NCBI RefSeq assembly: GCF_021134715.1
Contig: NC_060020.1
Span: 2,108,001-2,172,000, forward strand
Origin: Daphnia pulex
Taxonomy: Eukaryota; Arthropoda; Branchiopoda; Diplostraca; Daphniidae
Direction: 5' to 3'
DNA length: 64,000 nt
A model generated the notes under the pieces. The model worked only from the letters and a program-made list of their open reading frames with translations, was not told where the DNA came from and ran no database searches. Below, piece by piece: positions 16,794 through 29,000 of this stretch (its first letter is position 1; every line of letters starts with the position of its first letter). The translations under genes and the position numbers were made by a program.

Positions 16794-17176
16794 GTCTTTA
16801 TCTGTTTTTGAATATTTATCCCCAAGTTATTGATTTACATTATGAGTTCATGTAATTAATTTCGTTATATGGTAAAATGGTATATTAACAGCGAATTTAA
16901 ATAAATTGCTGACAGTATTTCTCAAATTTTAATTCAGTATAGGCTAATCGACTCTAAAAAGTATCGCTAGATGGCGAATATAGGCATTTAGCAGACCACA
17001 AATCCACGCTCAACACGTTAAGGTTTTGTCGTTTTCCCGCCAAACACACTCAGTTTCACTTCCCCAGTTTTTTGGAACAGTCTTTAGAAATTACTTGTTT
17101 TATTTCGTCGTTTAGAATTTACAAGTAAAATTTATTATATACCTTTCAGCTTATTTTAAATATTTGAAAATTCAAA
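16794..17176. other. Intergenic, HIRIP3 promoter region
   Basis: The 3' end of the preceding gene (aataaa near 16900) and the short leader of HIRIP3. A cctgaa-free, AT-rich stretch with no ORF. Confidence 0.4.
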
Positions 17177-19621
17177 ATGGACGATGAAGTAATGGAAGCC
17201 CTTGATTCGGGAACGTCTTCCGAGTCAGAGTCTAACACTCCAGATTCACCACTGAAAGACATCAAATCTCCTGTTGCTAACAATAGCTCAGGTTCACTTT
17301 GCTTGAATGATCATGAAGCATTGAAAGCAAAATCTCCTTTGAGTTTGCCGAACAATATTTCAAAGCCAAAAAACGAACCAGCTTCATCATTGGTAACAGT
17401 AGATGACAACTCAAATTCAAGTGATGTTCCTCTCATCAAATTTGTGGCTTCCGCAAAGACAAATGAAACTGAGGTAAAAGAAAAGACTGTTGCTCGCAGT
17501 AGCAGCAAGAAGAAAATGCTGAAAGTCATAGTTGAATCTGATTCTTCATCTAATAGTTCTACTGATCAAGATGAGAAGCAAAATAGCAAACCAGTTTCAT
17601 TGTCAAAAGTGGATGATGACTCTAATTCGAGTGATGTCCCGCTAATTAAATTTTTAGGTTCCCCTAAGAAAAAGGAAAAGAAAGAGGAAAAACAAAAGAC
17701 TGTCATTAGTGGCAAGAAGAAAATATCAAAACTTGTATCCGAATCTGATTCTTCATCAGCTAACAGTTCTGACACTGTGGCTCTTGATAATGCTTCTGGT
17801 TTTAATATTGATATTCAAAAGAGTGAAATACCCAAGAGCAGTACCAAGAAAGCATCTAAGAAGACTGAAACTAGTAAGAAAATTGATCTTAAAAGAAAAA
17901 GAAGCGGCGAATCTGACTGTGAAGAAAAAGCTAATTCTAAAATCAAAAGAAAACTAGATATGTCATCTGATAGTGACTCTGATGAAATTGTTAAAGAGAA
18001 AAGTGCTACACCATTCCCAGCTTCAAAGAAGAGGAAACCTACTTCTACAACCGGTAAAAAGAATAAAGCAGATTCTACAATGACCAAGAAGAAATCAGCT
18101 CCTGCTAGCAGTAAGAAGAATGAATCTGTTCAGAATAAGAGTGTTGTGTCACCAACAAAAAGCGAGTCCAGCGTTGACCAAAAGAACCAAACTCCAAACT
18201 CTAAGCTTTCTGATCCTAAAAAGACCAAAAAGTTGGATACACGTGACATATTGGAAACACTTGATGATGACTCCAACGGAACTAGTGCTAGCAGCTCTTC
18301 AGAAGATGTAGAAATGGAGGAACCTCAAAAAACGGAAGAAAACGCAGAGGCAAAATCAAGTTCCGACAGTGATGAGGATTCGGATGCAGTCACAACTTCT
18401 TTCAAGGGCAAAAAGAAAATTCTACAGCAAGAAAAATCAAGCAGTTCGGAAAACTCTGAAAGCGACAGTGACGATGATTTAACAGCAAAGAAAGTCACCA
18501 AAAAGGCAAAAGGAAGGTCCGATTCAGCTTCTAAGAAATCCGACAACAAGGAAAGCAGCTCTTCCTCCAGCGATGAAGAATCAGAAAATGTTTCTCCGAA
18601 GAAGAAAAAAGCCGCATCGAAGGATGTCCCCGAAAAAGCAAAAGGAAAGTCCAGTTCGGCTTCTAAGCAATCTGAATCCTCATCAAGCAGCTCTTCATCC
18701 AGTGAGGAAGAATCTGAAAATGTTTCTCCGACGAAGAAAAAAGCCGCATCGAAGGATGTCCCCGAAAAAGCAAAAGGAAAGTCCAGTTCGGCTTCTAAGC
18801 AATCTGAATCCTCATCAAGCAGCTCTTCATCCAGTGAGGAAGAATCTGAAAATGTTTCTCCGAAGAAGAAAAAAGCCGCATCGAAGGATGTCACCAAAAA
18901 AGCCAAAGGAAAATCCGGTTCGGCTTCTAAGCAATCTGAATCCTCATCAAGCAGCTCTTCCTCTAGTGATGAAGAATCGGAAAATGTTTCTCCGAAGAAG
19001 AAAAAAGCCGCATTAAAAGGAGAAAAAACTGCTAAAAAGGAATCTAAAAAGGACGAAAAGGTTAAACCTGGAGGAAAGATAGTGAGGCTTCAACGCTATC
19101 TAAAAGAAGCAGGTCAGTAGCAAATCACAAATAAAAATAATTGATTGATTAATCTAGAATTGCAATTTGAAATGTGACTTACAGGCATTCGAGTTCCAAG
19201 GTACGAGACATTATGGCAGGGATGCAAATCCGATAAGGCGCGAGCACAAAAGCTGTTAGAGTTGCTTTACGAACGTGGATTGAAGGGGAATCCATCGCTT
19301 TCTAAATGCCAAAAACTCAAGCGGAAATTTGAAAGAGCAAAGGAAATTTCCGAGTTGAACACAAGCAACATCATCGCTTCTAATGGTACTAGTGTCTTTG
19401 ACTAAACTATCAAGTGTTACATTTTTCTAATGCCTTTTTTCCAACATTTCAAAATTAAAGGGAGATCTCGCCGTTCCGCAACCAACGCTTTTGCATCCCG
19501 CCGCAGTCCTTCCCCACAGAGTGCCAAGAAACAAGAAGCATCGCCAAAGTCGTCTCCAGCATTCAAGAAAATGTTTGGCCGATTAAGAAACATTATCGAC
19601 AGTGAGGGGGATTCCGATTAA
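17177..19621 (+). CDS. HIRIP3: HIRA-interacting protein 3-like histone chaperone
   Basis: Exons 17177-19112, 19185-19385 and 19461-19621 give 765 residues. The first ~620 are low-complexity Ser/Lys/Asp/Glu with many casein-kinase-2-type SSDSD motifs and two copies of a DDNSNSSDVPLIKF-like phrase (about residues 75 and 150). Near the end of exon 1 sits the CHZ motif start (GGKIVRLQRYLKEAG). It continues in exon 2 with RVPRYETLW, GLKGNPSLSKCQKLKRK and the ISELNTSNII block that define HIRIP3 proteins. The C-terminus is basic and Ser-rich and ends DSEGDSD. HIRIP3 binds H2A-H2B and associates with the HIRA chaperone pathway in the nucleus. The assignment rests on the C-terminal ~100 residues, since the rest could fit any acidic nuclear protein. 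Confidence 0.9.
18579..19010 (+). repeat. 132-bp coding tandem repeats in HIRIP3
   Basis: Three 132-bp units (44 residues each) start at about 18579, 18711 and 18843, with a partial fourth. Each reads ESENVSPKKKKAASKDV, then a KAKGKS..SASKQSES part, then a Ser/Glu run. Units 1-3 differ at few bases, which implies recent expansion or gene conversion. The frame is kept because 132 is a multiple of three. Confidence 0.9.
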
Positions 19622-20300
19622 AATTTCCGTAACGTATTCCAATTCAATATGCTCCATATCCTAGTTGTATTCGGAACACTAGATCGATGTTATCTTACTG
19701 GCCGAGGATTTTTAAATCTCCTGCCATTACCTCACACGTGACTGTGTTGTCTTGTTGTGCGGCCAATTATGTCCAAATAATCAGAAACAAATGTTTAACC
19801 TTGTACGTCATAGAAACTTTTTGTTAATCACAAAATTTTAATGATTTTAGTTTTAGAATAAAACGGATTTAGTAACTCGGAAGTAGCATTGAAAGAATCA
19901 TTTTTTTATATTAACTTCGTGATTTATTGCACTGTTAAACATATATTTTGAACTAGTATAGTTTATTACTAGAAAAAGACAAAATACCCGGAATTTTTAC
20001 CCGTAGTTACTAATAATTATTGGCCGCGTAATCGTATATTTTGGTTTCAGTTTCTTCTGTTCACATATCAAATAGCACGTCCTCGTTATCTAGTTTTGAC
20101 AGTTGTGTGGAGGGAACGGGAAATGAGAAATTTTGGCCCTTGAAAAAGTAAAACGTAGTTTTATTAAGATTCAGTGGATGTAACAATTTCCATTCCTACA
20201 GTAAACAGAGTTTGTAATTAAAATACTGACTAGCAAGGAGTAGACAAATGGTGGCTTTTTTGGGCGGCACGAATCAATAAAAATGTATCCGAAAATTTAT
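19622..20300. other. Intergenic, no gene seen
   Basis: 3' UTR of HIRIP3 (aataaaac near 19858) followed by AT-rich sequence. Nothing coding is recognised. Confidence 0.4.
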
Positions 20301-20319
20301 CGCATTTCTTGTATGGAAC

Positions 20320-20480
20320 CAGCCAACCAGGCTTGGGGAACGTGAATAACGGCGCAGTTACACCGATAAGCTGCTTTAGACGACGCGACAGGGGAAACTA
20401 TCAGGTTTTTGAATTTCACGATCGGTCAGACTCAGACATTGGATGAGGAAATTGCCTTTACTTCTTCCTTGTGTCACGTA
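20320..20480 (-). pseudogene. Decayed extra copy of exon 1 of the neighbouring coiled-coil gene
   Basis: On the minus strand this stretch encodes SKAAYRCNCAVIHVPQAW. The exon at 21472-21705 encodes SKSAYSYNCAVIHNPHAW, and the upstream part of both (REIQ...SLIQCL) also matches at base level. The copy has no start codon in register and no exon 2 downstream. It lies 3' of the intact coiled-coil exon. Likely a duplicated and degenerating exon; it could be an exon of an unseen gene. Confidence 0.6.
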
Positions 20481-20744
20481 TCACCCATATGCCTAGTGGC
20501 ACAGTGGGTACAATAAAGGAAGGTTTTCTCTTTTCGAATCAATTTAAAAACTAAGCACCGAACTGTAAATGTTGTAATTGAATTTTCTCTGCGTTATAAT
20601 AGTTTATTAAATGTAGTGTTGTTAGCCTGTTACACATTTTCTAATTGTTTTTTTAAGATTAGGAATTGAGGGATAGCATGTAAATTTTGACATTTCTGAC
20701 TACCGGTAATATATGCCTCGCGTTATTTGCGGTTATTTGTGCGT

Positions 20745-21705
20745 TTACATAATAATACAGCAACCTTGAGAACCACTATCTCTCGTCCTGGATGCTCTAG
20801 GAGGGAGACTACCGGAAGGTGGATGCATTACCGCTTCTCGAAGTCTCGCTTGCAAACTAAGATTTTGGCTCTCAAGTGTCCGGATTGTCTCTATCTTTTG
20901 CTGCATCATCGATTTCATCGTTCGTATATCTTGTTGCAACTTATAAATAAGCTGATTATTAGATGCATTTATTTGGTTTTCGGAAGACGATTGAGTTTGC
21001 AAGCCATTCACTTTCAATTGTAAACTGACATTCTGATCTTTAAGTATCTGGATTGTTGCTTTGTGGGACTCGATAACAGCTTTTAAAGCTCGTGTCTCCT
21101 GCTGGAGCTGAATTAACTGTTGACTATTAGATGCGTTATTATTTGTGTTAAGGTTCCCAGTGTTTCCATTGCGGTCCTTTAGGGCATTCAAATAAAGTTG
21201 TTTTACTTGAGCATTTTCTTCCATAAGAATACGTATAGTTTCTTCATGTTGTCGAATTTGTTCTCTTGCCTGTTGAGTCTTTAAATGATCATTAAAGTTC
21301 TGCTTTTTATTGGAATACTGATTAGCGAGAACATGCACAATTTTTAACTTTGGATCTAAAGGTTGGTGTCTTTTAGTGTTCCATCCGGGACCTCTAACTG
21401 CGTTCAGCTGTAATGGGCAAATGGTAAGCTAATTTGTAAATGTGTTGAAATAAAAATAGGTCGTTTCTTACATGTTACCAAGCATGTGGATTGTGAATTA
21501 CTGCACAGTTATAACTATAAGCTGATTTAGACGATGAATAATTTGGCTTGGAATAAATTAGCAGTTGAATTTCCCGGTCAGCCAAACATTGAATAAGGAA
21601 ACTGTGCGTGCTCTGTCTCAGCTGGAAAAGCGACGACATTTGTTCTTTCTCTACGTCAATGTCACAGATTTCGGCTGTGTTAAATTCCTCATTTGACAAA
21701 ACCAT
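20745..21705 (-). CDS. Coiled-coil protein with C-terminal CaaX box (two exons, in-frame stop at the junction)
   Basis: Exon 1 (21472-21705) reads MVLSNEEFNTAEICD... to NPHAW. A strong donor (cat/gtaaga) and a clear acceptor (ttacag/ctg) lead to exon 2 (21407-20745) in the same phase, which starts LNAVRGPGWNTKRHQPLDPK. Exon 2 is 220 residues of Gln-rich heptad coiled coil (IRQHEETIRILMEEN, ATIQILKDQN, ETIRTLESQN) and ends GCCIIM. CIIM fits a CaaX prenylation signal, so membrane attachment through a lipid is plausible. The codon before the last of exon 1 is TAA in the frame that exon 2 needs. I found no alternative donor/acceptor pair that avoids it. The gene is therefore read-through, broken, or split into a 76-residue ORF and a separately started coiled-coil ORF. 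Family not recognised. Confidence 0.55.
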
Positions 21706-23005
21706 TGTAATGAAATTGTATTAGCATTGAATGGCGAACTACTACGCACTAAACTGTAGGATTCCGTGTTATTATTGTCTAGAAAAAAGCATTATACTCT
21801 ATGCCTTGCTAATCTTGCGTTCTTGCCATAAGATAAGAGATGGTGATAAGACGACAGAAATGATAAGAACATTAAAAGCTTATAAAGGTTATATTGACAA
21901 TTAGTGATTGCTCAACGAAAGTAACGATTTCAAAATTCTTGGAATTCCCAGTTTAATTTTTAGTTTTGTGTTTTTTTTCTTTACTTTTACTTTTTTTCGT
22001 GATTTATTTAATTGTTTAGAATGTAAACTAAATGAAAATTGTTTTCCTTATTCCGATTAAACGTCCAGGATTTTTTCGACCAGACATATCGCAAATCTGT
22101 TGATCACAGAATGTTCGTTACGTTTTTAATACATTGAGTGCGTTTTCATTCCCACCTTGTACTATGCTTTGATAAAAAATCGTTAATGTAATAACCCGCT
22201 GTCTGTTCCTATCGATCGGGGCTTTTTTTCCTCTCTCTTTCGGGTATTAATCTAAACCTGTGATTCCATTGCATTGTTCAACTTGATAATAATGGATATT
22301 TTTTTAAAAAATAATACCTCGCCGCATGCTTCATGCAGGCCCAATGCCCAAACATAAATTTAAAAGGATAATCTTTGCCGTATTTTTATTTCGAAAGCCG
22401 AAATACTCCGGTTGGGAAATTACCATCGTTTAAACCTTATCTCGATTATTTTTTATTTTATAGTTATACCACCTACTTTTGAGTATAAGTAATGTACCTC
22501 TCTATATCAGTGCGTTACCGTTTTTTGATCTTCGTTTCCTAGAATGTGGTTTTGTGACTTTATCCTGCCATGCGTGGAGCCTTATTTTAGCTGAGAAAAC
22601 CAGCAACAAGCAAAAGCCTTTTTTTCCCCTTTGTGAAGCTCCGCCCCCAGATTTTGCTATGACTACAAAGCTTTGAAAAGAGTAAGCCTGCAGGCAAATG
22701 GTTGACAGCAGAGAAACGACTTTGAAGTAGCTGGAATCAGCTGTTTTATTAAATATGTACATTTTACTGAAAGTGAACAAATTTAACTAAATGTTTAAGA
22801 AATCGAGCTTAACTACTTAATTCGTACGGAAATCATTTGCATCCTGCTACTTTTTTCTGGTGGCCTGCCAGAATCAATAAGACTGCTACAGTCTAAAGTC
22901 CTAACCCGTTGTCTCGTATATACCTATAGTTGTTTCCCATTTGCCGTCAGGGAGTGTTCCTTTTTTCTCCTTTGATCGTCGCTAACGTAAACAATACAGT
23001 GAAAC
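21706..23005. other. Divergent intergenic region before PLC gamma
   Basis: 1.3 kb of AT-rich sequence between the minus-strand coiled-coil gene and PLC gamma. No ORF with protein-like content and no RNA gene was seen. It presumably carries both promoters. Confidence 0.4.
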
Positions 23006-26000
23006 ATGAATGAAATGGATGGAAGCGGGTTACTCCCAGAGATGGAGAACATCATTTGTCAGTTGGAAAGGGGCACTGTCGTTACCAAGTTTTTCCAGAA
23101 GAAACATCCTGACAGAAGGATTCTGTCTGTCAAAAGAGAAACTCGTCAAGTTGTGTGGTGCAAGCCAATGAGTAAAAGAAATGTCTACGAAGGAGCTGGT
23201 AAGACTTTTGTTTCATCGTGTATATAGGCTATACAATCCTGTCAAGTTAAAAACTTGAGTGTATCAGTGTGTTGCATGTTTTAAAAGAATTGCTAACAAA
23301 CTTGTTCAGATCTTAATGTCGTAACTGATTTAGCTGTGCCCATAACTCAAAACTATTTTGTCTTTAAAACAATCAGTTGATTTAAGAGAAGTCAAGGAAG
23401 TAAGACCTGGTAGAAATTCAAGAGATTTTGAGCGGTGGCCAGACGATGCCAGAAAATTTGATGAAAATCGATGCTATGTTGTTTTTTACGGTCAGGATTT
23501 CTGTCTCAAGACTCTTTCCATCGGAGGTAAAAACACTTGTAGCATATTTTGTTATTCTTGCTACAACTCTGCTTTCAATCCCTTGTTATGAATATAGCTC
23601 TCTCCAGACCCGAGTGTGACCTATGGGTAAGAGGACTACGGTTCTTGTCCCGTGACACCCTCACGTCCTCGTATCCTTTACAAATGGAACGCTGGCTTTG
23701 GAAGGAATTCTGTAACATGACCACTGACAGGACTACTGTGACGTTGAAAGATGTCAAAGCGTTCCTGCCGCAAGTAAACTGCCAAATGACCAAACCGCGG
23801 CTAAAGGAAGCTTTTCACGAGGTGGATTGTCGAAGATTGGGTGAACTATCATTCGACGAATTCGCTTCCCTCTACCACATCCTCATCTACGATGAAAACG
23901 TACAAAATGCCTTTCTACCGGTGATCAAGTCGTCTTTTGAACAACACTGAGTTATGCCTCGCAGATGTACCAGTCTTTCTTCCACAAGTATTCATCGGAC
24001 GGCAGCATACTATCTTTGGAAGATTTCCAAAGATTTGTGACGGAGCAAGGCGACGCACCAATGGAAGCCGATGTAACGACGGCCTTCATGAGAGATTTTG
24101 TACGCGATCTCCGACGCAACGTCGAGCCCGCCTATTTCACTCCAAAAGAGGTTAGACAAATGAAATGTGTATTTAATGAGAATGCAACACTGTCGATTTC
24201 ACGTGTATCGCTATTTTTCGTTGTCAGTTCACCAGTTACCTCTTTTCGCATCATAATGAACTTTGGGATTCTCAGCACAACTCCGTTAATCAGGATATGA
24301 CTCAACCACTGTCTAGTTACTGGATTGCTTCTTCCCACAATACGTAAATAAGGCTTACGTCATTTTACTTTTTCCTTATAAAACTGCTGTATTAAAAATC
24401 TATTTCAATTGTTACACCCGAAAGGTATTTGACCGGCGACCAATTTTCTAGTATATCAAGTGTCGAGGCTTATGCCCGTTGCCTTAATCAAGGTTGCCGA
24501 TGTATCGAGCTTGACTGTTGGGATGGACCAGACGGGATGCCTTTTATTTACCACGGTCACACTATTACCAGCAAAATTCGCTTTCTAGATGTTGTTAAAA
24601 CAATCAAAGAGCATGCCTTTACCAATTCTACTTACCCAGTCATTTTGTCAATCGAAGACCACTGCTCACTACCGCAACAAAGAAAGATGGCTAAAATTTT
24701 TGAAGAAATTTTCGGTTCGATGCTACTTACGATACCCATTGAAAAGAACGAAATAGCTATGCCCTCACCCGATGCACTACGGCGAAAAATTATTCTTAAG
24801 CACAAAAAACTACCAGAAGGAGCCACTTCTGTTTCACTGGACGAATCTATGACTAATGGGACCCGCCTCGATGATAGTAGTAGTAAGTTACACGTCACAA
24901 AATCTTTTGTCAAATAATTATTAAAATTCTCAATTCTCTCGTTAGTTAAAGATTTGGATCTTTCAAATTCGGAAAAGAACGGCATATTGTTTCTGGAAGA
25001 TAAATTGGATCGACAATGGGTTTCTCATTTTTTCGTCCTGAGTGATGTCAAAATGTACTACACTGAAGTTCACCCGGAAGAGACCGAGCCGGAAGAAGCA
25101 GATGATGATGTCTCAAACAGTTCCCAAGAGTCGCTTCGAGAAGTAATTGCCTTATCTTCTTTTATTGGTTATACATTAATTTAAAATGCTTGCGTTACAG
25201 GGTGTTCCAGAAGACGAACTACATTTCGGCGAGGACTGGTTTCATGGTCGACTTGCTGGTGGTCGACCCAGGGCGGAAGAACTGTTGCAGCAACATGGAC
25301 CTTCTTTAGGGGACGGTGCTTTTCTTGTTCGGAAAAGTGGAAACTTTGTAGGGGATTTCTCCCTCTCATTCTGGTAACATCCTCTATTGTTGGTTTAAAA
25401 GCAATCTTAATTTCCATGAAAACTTTTGAAATATTCAAGGCGTCAGAATAAGGTCTACCATTGCCATATACGTAGTCGACAAGACTGGGGAAGAACGAAA
25501 TACTACCTTATTGAATCTAACTGCTACGATAGTTTGTATAGTTTAATTGTTCATTACAAAACTCATCCGCTAAGAAGCCCGGTAGGTTATTAATTAATTT
25601 TAATGTTAATGGTCACTTGTTTAACAGTACATTCGGATCTGGTTTTCTACAGGGTTTCAGTATCGTTTTAAACAAACCAGTTCCTCAACCTTGCACTCAT
25701 GAAAGTAAGGACTGGTATCATCCGACAACCGTACGCGCAAAAGCCGAAGAATTACTTCGCTGGATCCCAAGAGACGGGGTAAAAAAACATTTCCTGTTTA
25801 GATAGCCTATCGTCTACCTATTTAAATAGTCTTTTGGGTTGGCCATTTATTTACTCCGTACTTTTTAACCAGGCATTTCTTGTCAGACCCAGCGAGCGAG
25901 AGTTAAACACATTTTCAATTTCATTCAGGTAAGCAAATGTGCTGTTTTCATACCTTAAATCAATATCTAATTTGCGTAAATCACATGTTTTCGTACAGGG

Positions 26001-29000
26001 CTGAAGGGAAAATCAAACATTGTCGGATAAAACAAGAGGGCCGTCTTTACATTATTGGGACAGCTCAATTCGAGAGTCTCATTGACTTGGTTAGCTACTA
26101 TGAAAAGAATCCTCTTTATCGAAAAGTGCGTCTTCGCTATCCTGTGACAGAGGAGATTGTTCGTCAACGTGGAGTGGTGAGTCAATTAAAAATTTGTCTT
26201 TCGTGTATTTCAAGTAATGTTTACAAGTGTCGTCCGTTAATTTATTCTTTAAGAATGCTTACCCGTATAGTTTTGTACGTCAACTACCGGGTCAGTTAAA
26301 TATTTTTTTTTTTTTTTTTTGGTTAATGTCTTTTTAATCAAATAGTTTATTTATTGATTGGTACGGGTAGTTTGCTTACTGTGGCTCTAAACCCGTTCTC
26401 AGCATCAGCCGTGTAATTTACTTTGCGTATTGTCCCGTCGGCTTCCAACATCATATAGTAACCCGTTACGACGCCATTCAATCGTGTTTCTTCGTGACTT
26501 TTGACATCCCCGGTTGGTAGATTGTTTACGCTGTACTCGAAGTTGTAATCTCCATCACTCTGAATCCGTAGATAGAAATTAAATTCTTTCATTTAAGCAT
26601 TTGCGAGTGCAAGGCGAGGATAAACTGTTACCTTGCGTGTCAGATTAATCAAAGACGTTGGCGATGTTGTAGGAACCGCAGAAGTTGGATTAGTTGTAGG
26701 TGACTGAGTTACCTGTTGATCTACCTCAACTGCTGCAACAGTGGTTGGTTTTGGCGATGTTAAATCAACTAGTGATTCATTAGCAGTTGTAGGGGTTTCT
26801 GAAACTACTTCAGTTTGAATAGTTGTGGAAACTTCTGTTTTGTTCTCGGACAAAATAGAAGTGGCTGGTGTAGTTGCACGCTGTTTGTACAAGCCATTTG
26901 AACCCATGGGAGAGTTGAATTGGTTGTTGAAATACGGCCAAAGAGCTAATGGCAAATACGAGCCTCTAGGCGGAGGACCAGGCATAGGAAATAGTATCGG
27001 CATAGGCATCTGCATCGATGGCTTTGGTACTCCATTGAAATTCATTGGTAGTCCATCTGTTAAAAAAATTATCTGTTCGCCTGGCCTCATGTAGATAGAC
27101 TAAAAAGCGGGAAAATAAGGCCATTTCAATACGATTTTTTTAAACACAAGGAAAATATTTTATACTTGTGGTCTATTAGGAATAATAACCGGTGAAAAGG
27201 GAGTGCCGAACAAAGGAAGCGTTGCTTGTGGACGGCCGTTGATCCCACTGGCAGCAATGCATATTGTGAACAAAACCAACTGAAAGAATGTAACATTGTT
27301 AATCTTTGTTATTGACAAATTTAGTTTTTTTTTTTTTTTATATTACCGATCGGTTCATTTTATTGACTGGAAGGCAAGACTGGTGATGGTTATCGTACCT
27401 GACTCGATCTTATATACTTTCCATGTAGCCCGTCTTATAGTGGTCATTACCCTTTGCCCGTGAAAATTGAGATTGAACCGGTAATTTGTTTTGAAATTTT
27501 CGGTCGTTGTCTGCTGATCGCAGCATGAATTCGAGATCACTTGGAAAAGCCGAACACTGAACTTCCGGAAACGGATGCGACTCAGTCTAGGCAATTTATA
27601 ATTTGATTATTTTCACGTCGGCCGGACGAGACAAAACAAGTCATACAAATAGCAGGTTTAATAAAACACATGACCTTGACAGAGTCAAACTAATAGTTAA
27701 AATCGAATTATACAATAATTATTATTGAAATAAAAAATTAAACTTCTTTTCCAGAGTCCACAAGATGGAGAAGACGCACCTAATTACATGGATTCAACCG
27801 CTTTAACAGGGGTAAAATCAAACTCTTTTTTGATTTAGTCGTCTAGCTGTGTTACTAATTCACTTTCTTGTTCAGGTGACCGTAAAAGCTCTGTACGATT
27901 ACCGTAGCCAACAGGATGACGAACTTTGTTTTTGCAAACACGCCATCATTTATAACGTGAAAAAGGAAGACAACGGATGGTGGCGGGGCGATTATGGAGG
28001 ACGGCGGCAACTCCTCTTCCCGGCTAATTACACACAAGAAATTGACATAACCCAAGAAATTCAAAACGAGAACGTAATCAATTCATTGGCGGAAGAAGAT
28101 GAATGTTGAATTAATTATTATGATTTTTATTTTACAGTCCACAGAGGTTACACCACTCGGTAGCTTACAGAAAGGAAGCTATGATGTGGCGGGAGCTGTA
28201 ATTGAGTTGGTGGCATTGCATCCCAGATCCCAATCACCACCCGATACTTCTCCAGACCTCAATCCTCGAAAAATTGCTCCCGAATGGCTGCTGCGAGTGA
28301 AGTCACCCTTGCACTCTGAGCCTATCGAATTGGGTTGTGATTCCAAAGAAGACGCTATCGATTGGTGTAACACGATCAAGTATTACTCGAATTTTCAAAT
28401 TGGAATTGTAATGTTGTTAATTGAATCTTGTTTGTTTTTTAAGGAGTGTCGCACAGCGTTGTAGCGTCCGCGAAAATTTTCATCGTGAAATAGAATTAAC
28501 GTGGCGAATTGCTAAAGAGCTTTCAGACATTATTGTGTACTGCCGAGCCGTAACGTTTAATCAAGAACGTATTTCGCGTGATGGGCGAAACCCGTATGAA
28601 ATGTCCTCATTCCCAGAACAGAAAGCTGAAAAGTTTATGCTACAAGACCCTAAATTTTTCCTTTGGTATCATCAAGTAAGTTTATATGAAGCAACAACAT
28701 TTTCATTAATAGAACATTAGTATAGGTATGCCTATAAATATTTTCTAGATAATGTTTAGCCGTGTCTACCCTAAAGGACAACGAATTGATTCTAGTAATT
28801 ATTGCCCAGTTCCTTTTTGGAACGTTGGCTCACAGATGGCCGCTTTAAATTACCAGACTCCTGGTTCGTGATTAATATTATCACTATTCTACATCTTGTT
28901 AATAATTCAATCTTGCCATTTTTTTTTAAGATAAAAGTATGCAGTTGAATGAAGCCAAATTTCTGCAAAACGGCAAGTGTGGCTATGTATTGAAGCCAAG

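Noticed and set aside
18325-18906. 193-codon minus-strand frame opposite HIRIP3
   Set aside because: It is an antisense shadow of the 132-bp coding repeats and repeats with the same period.
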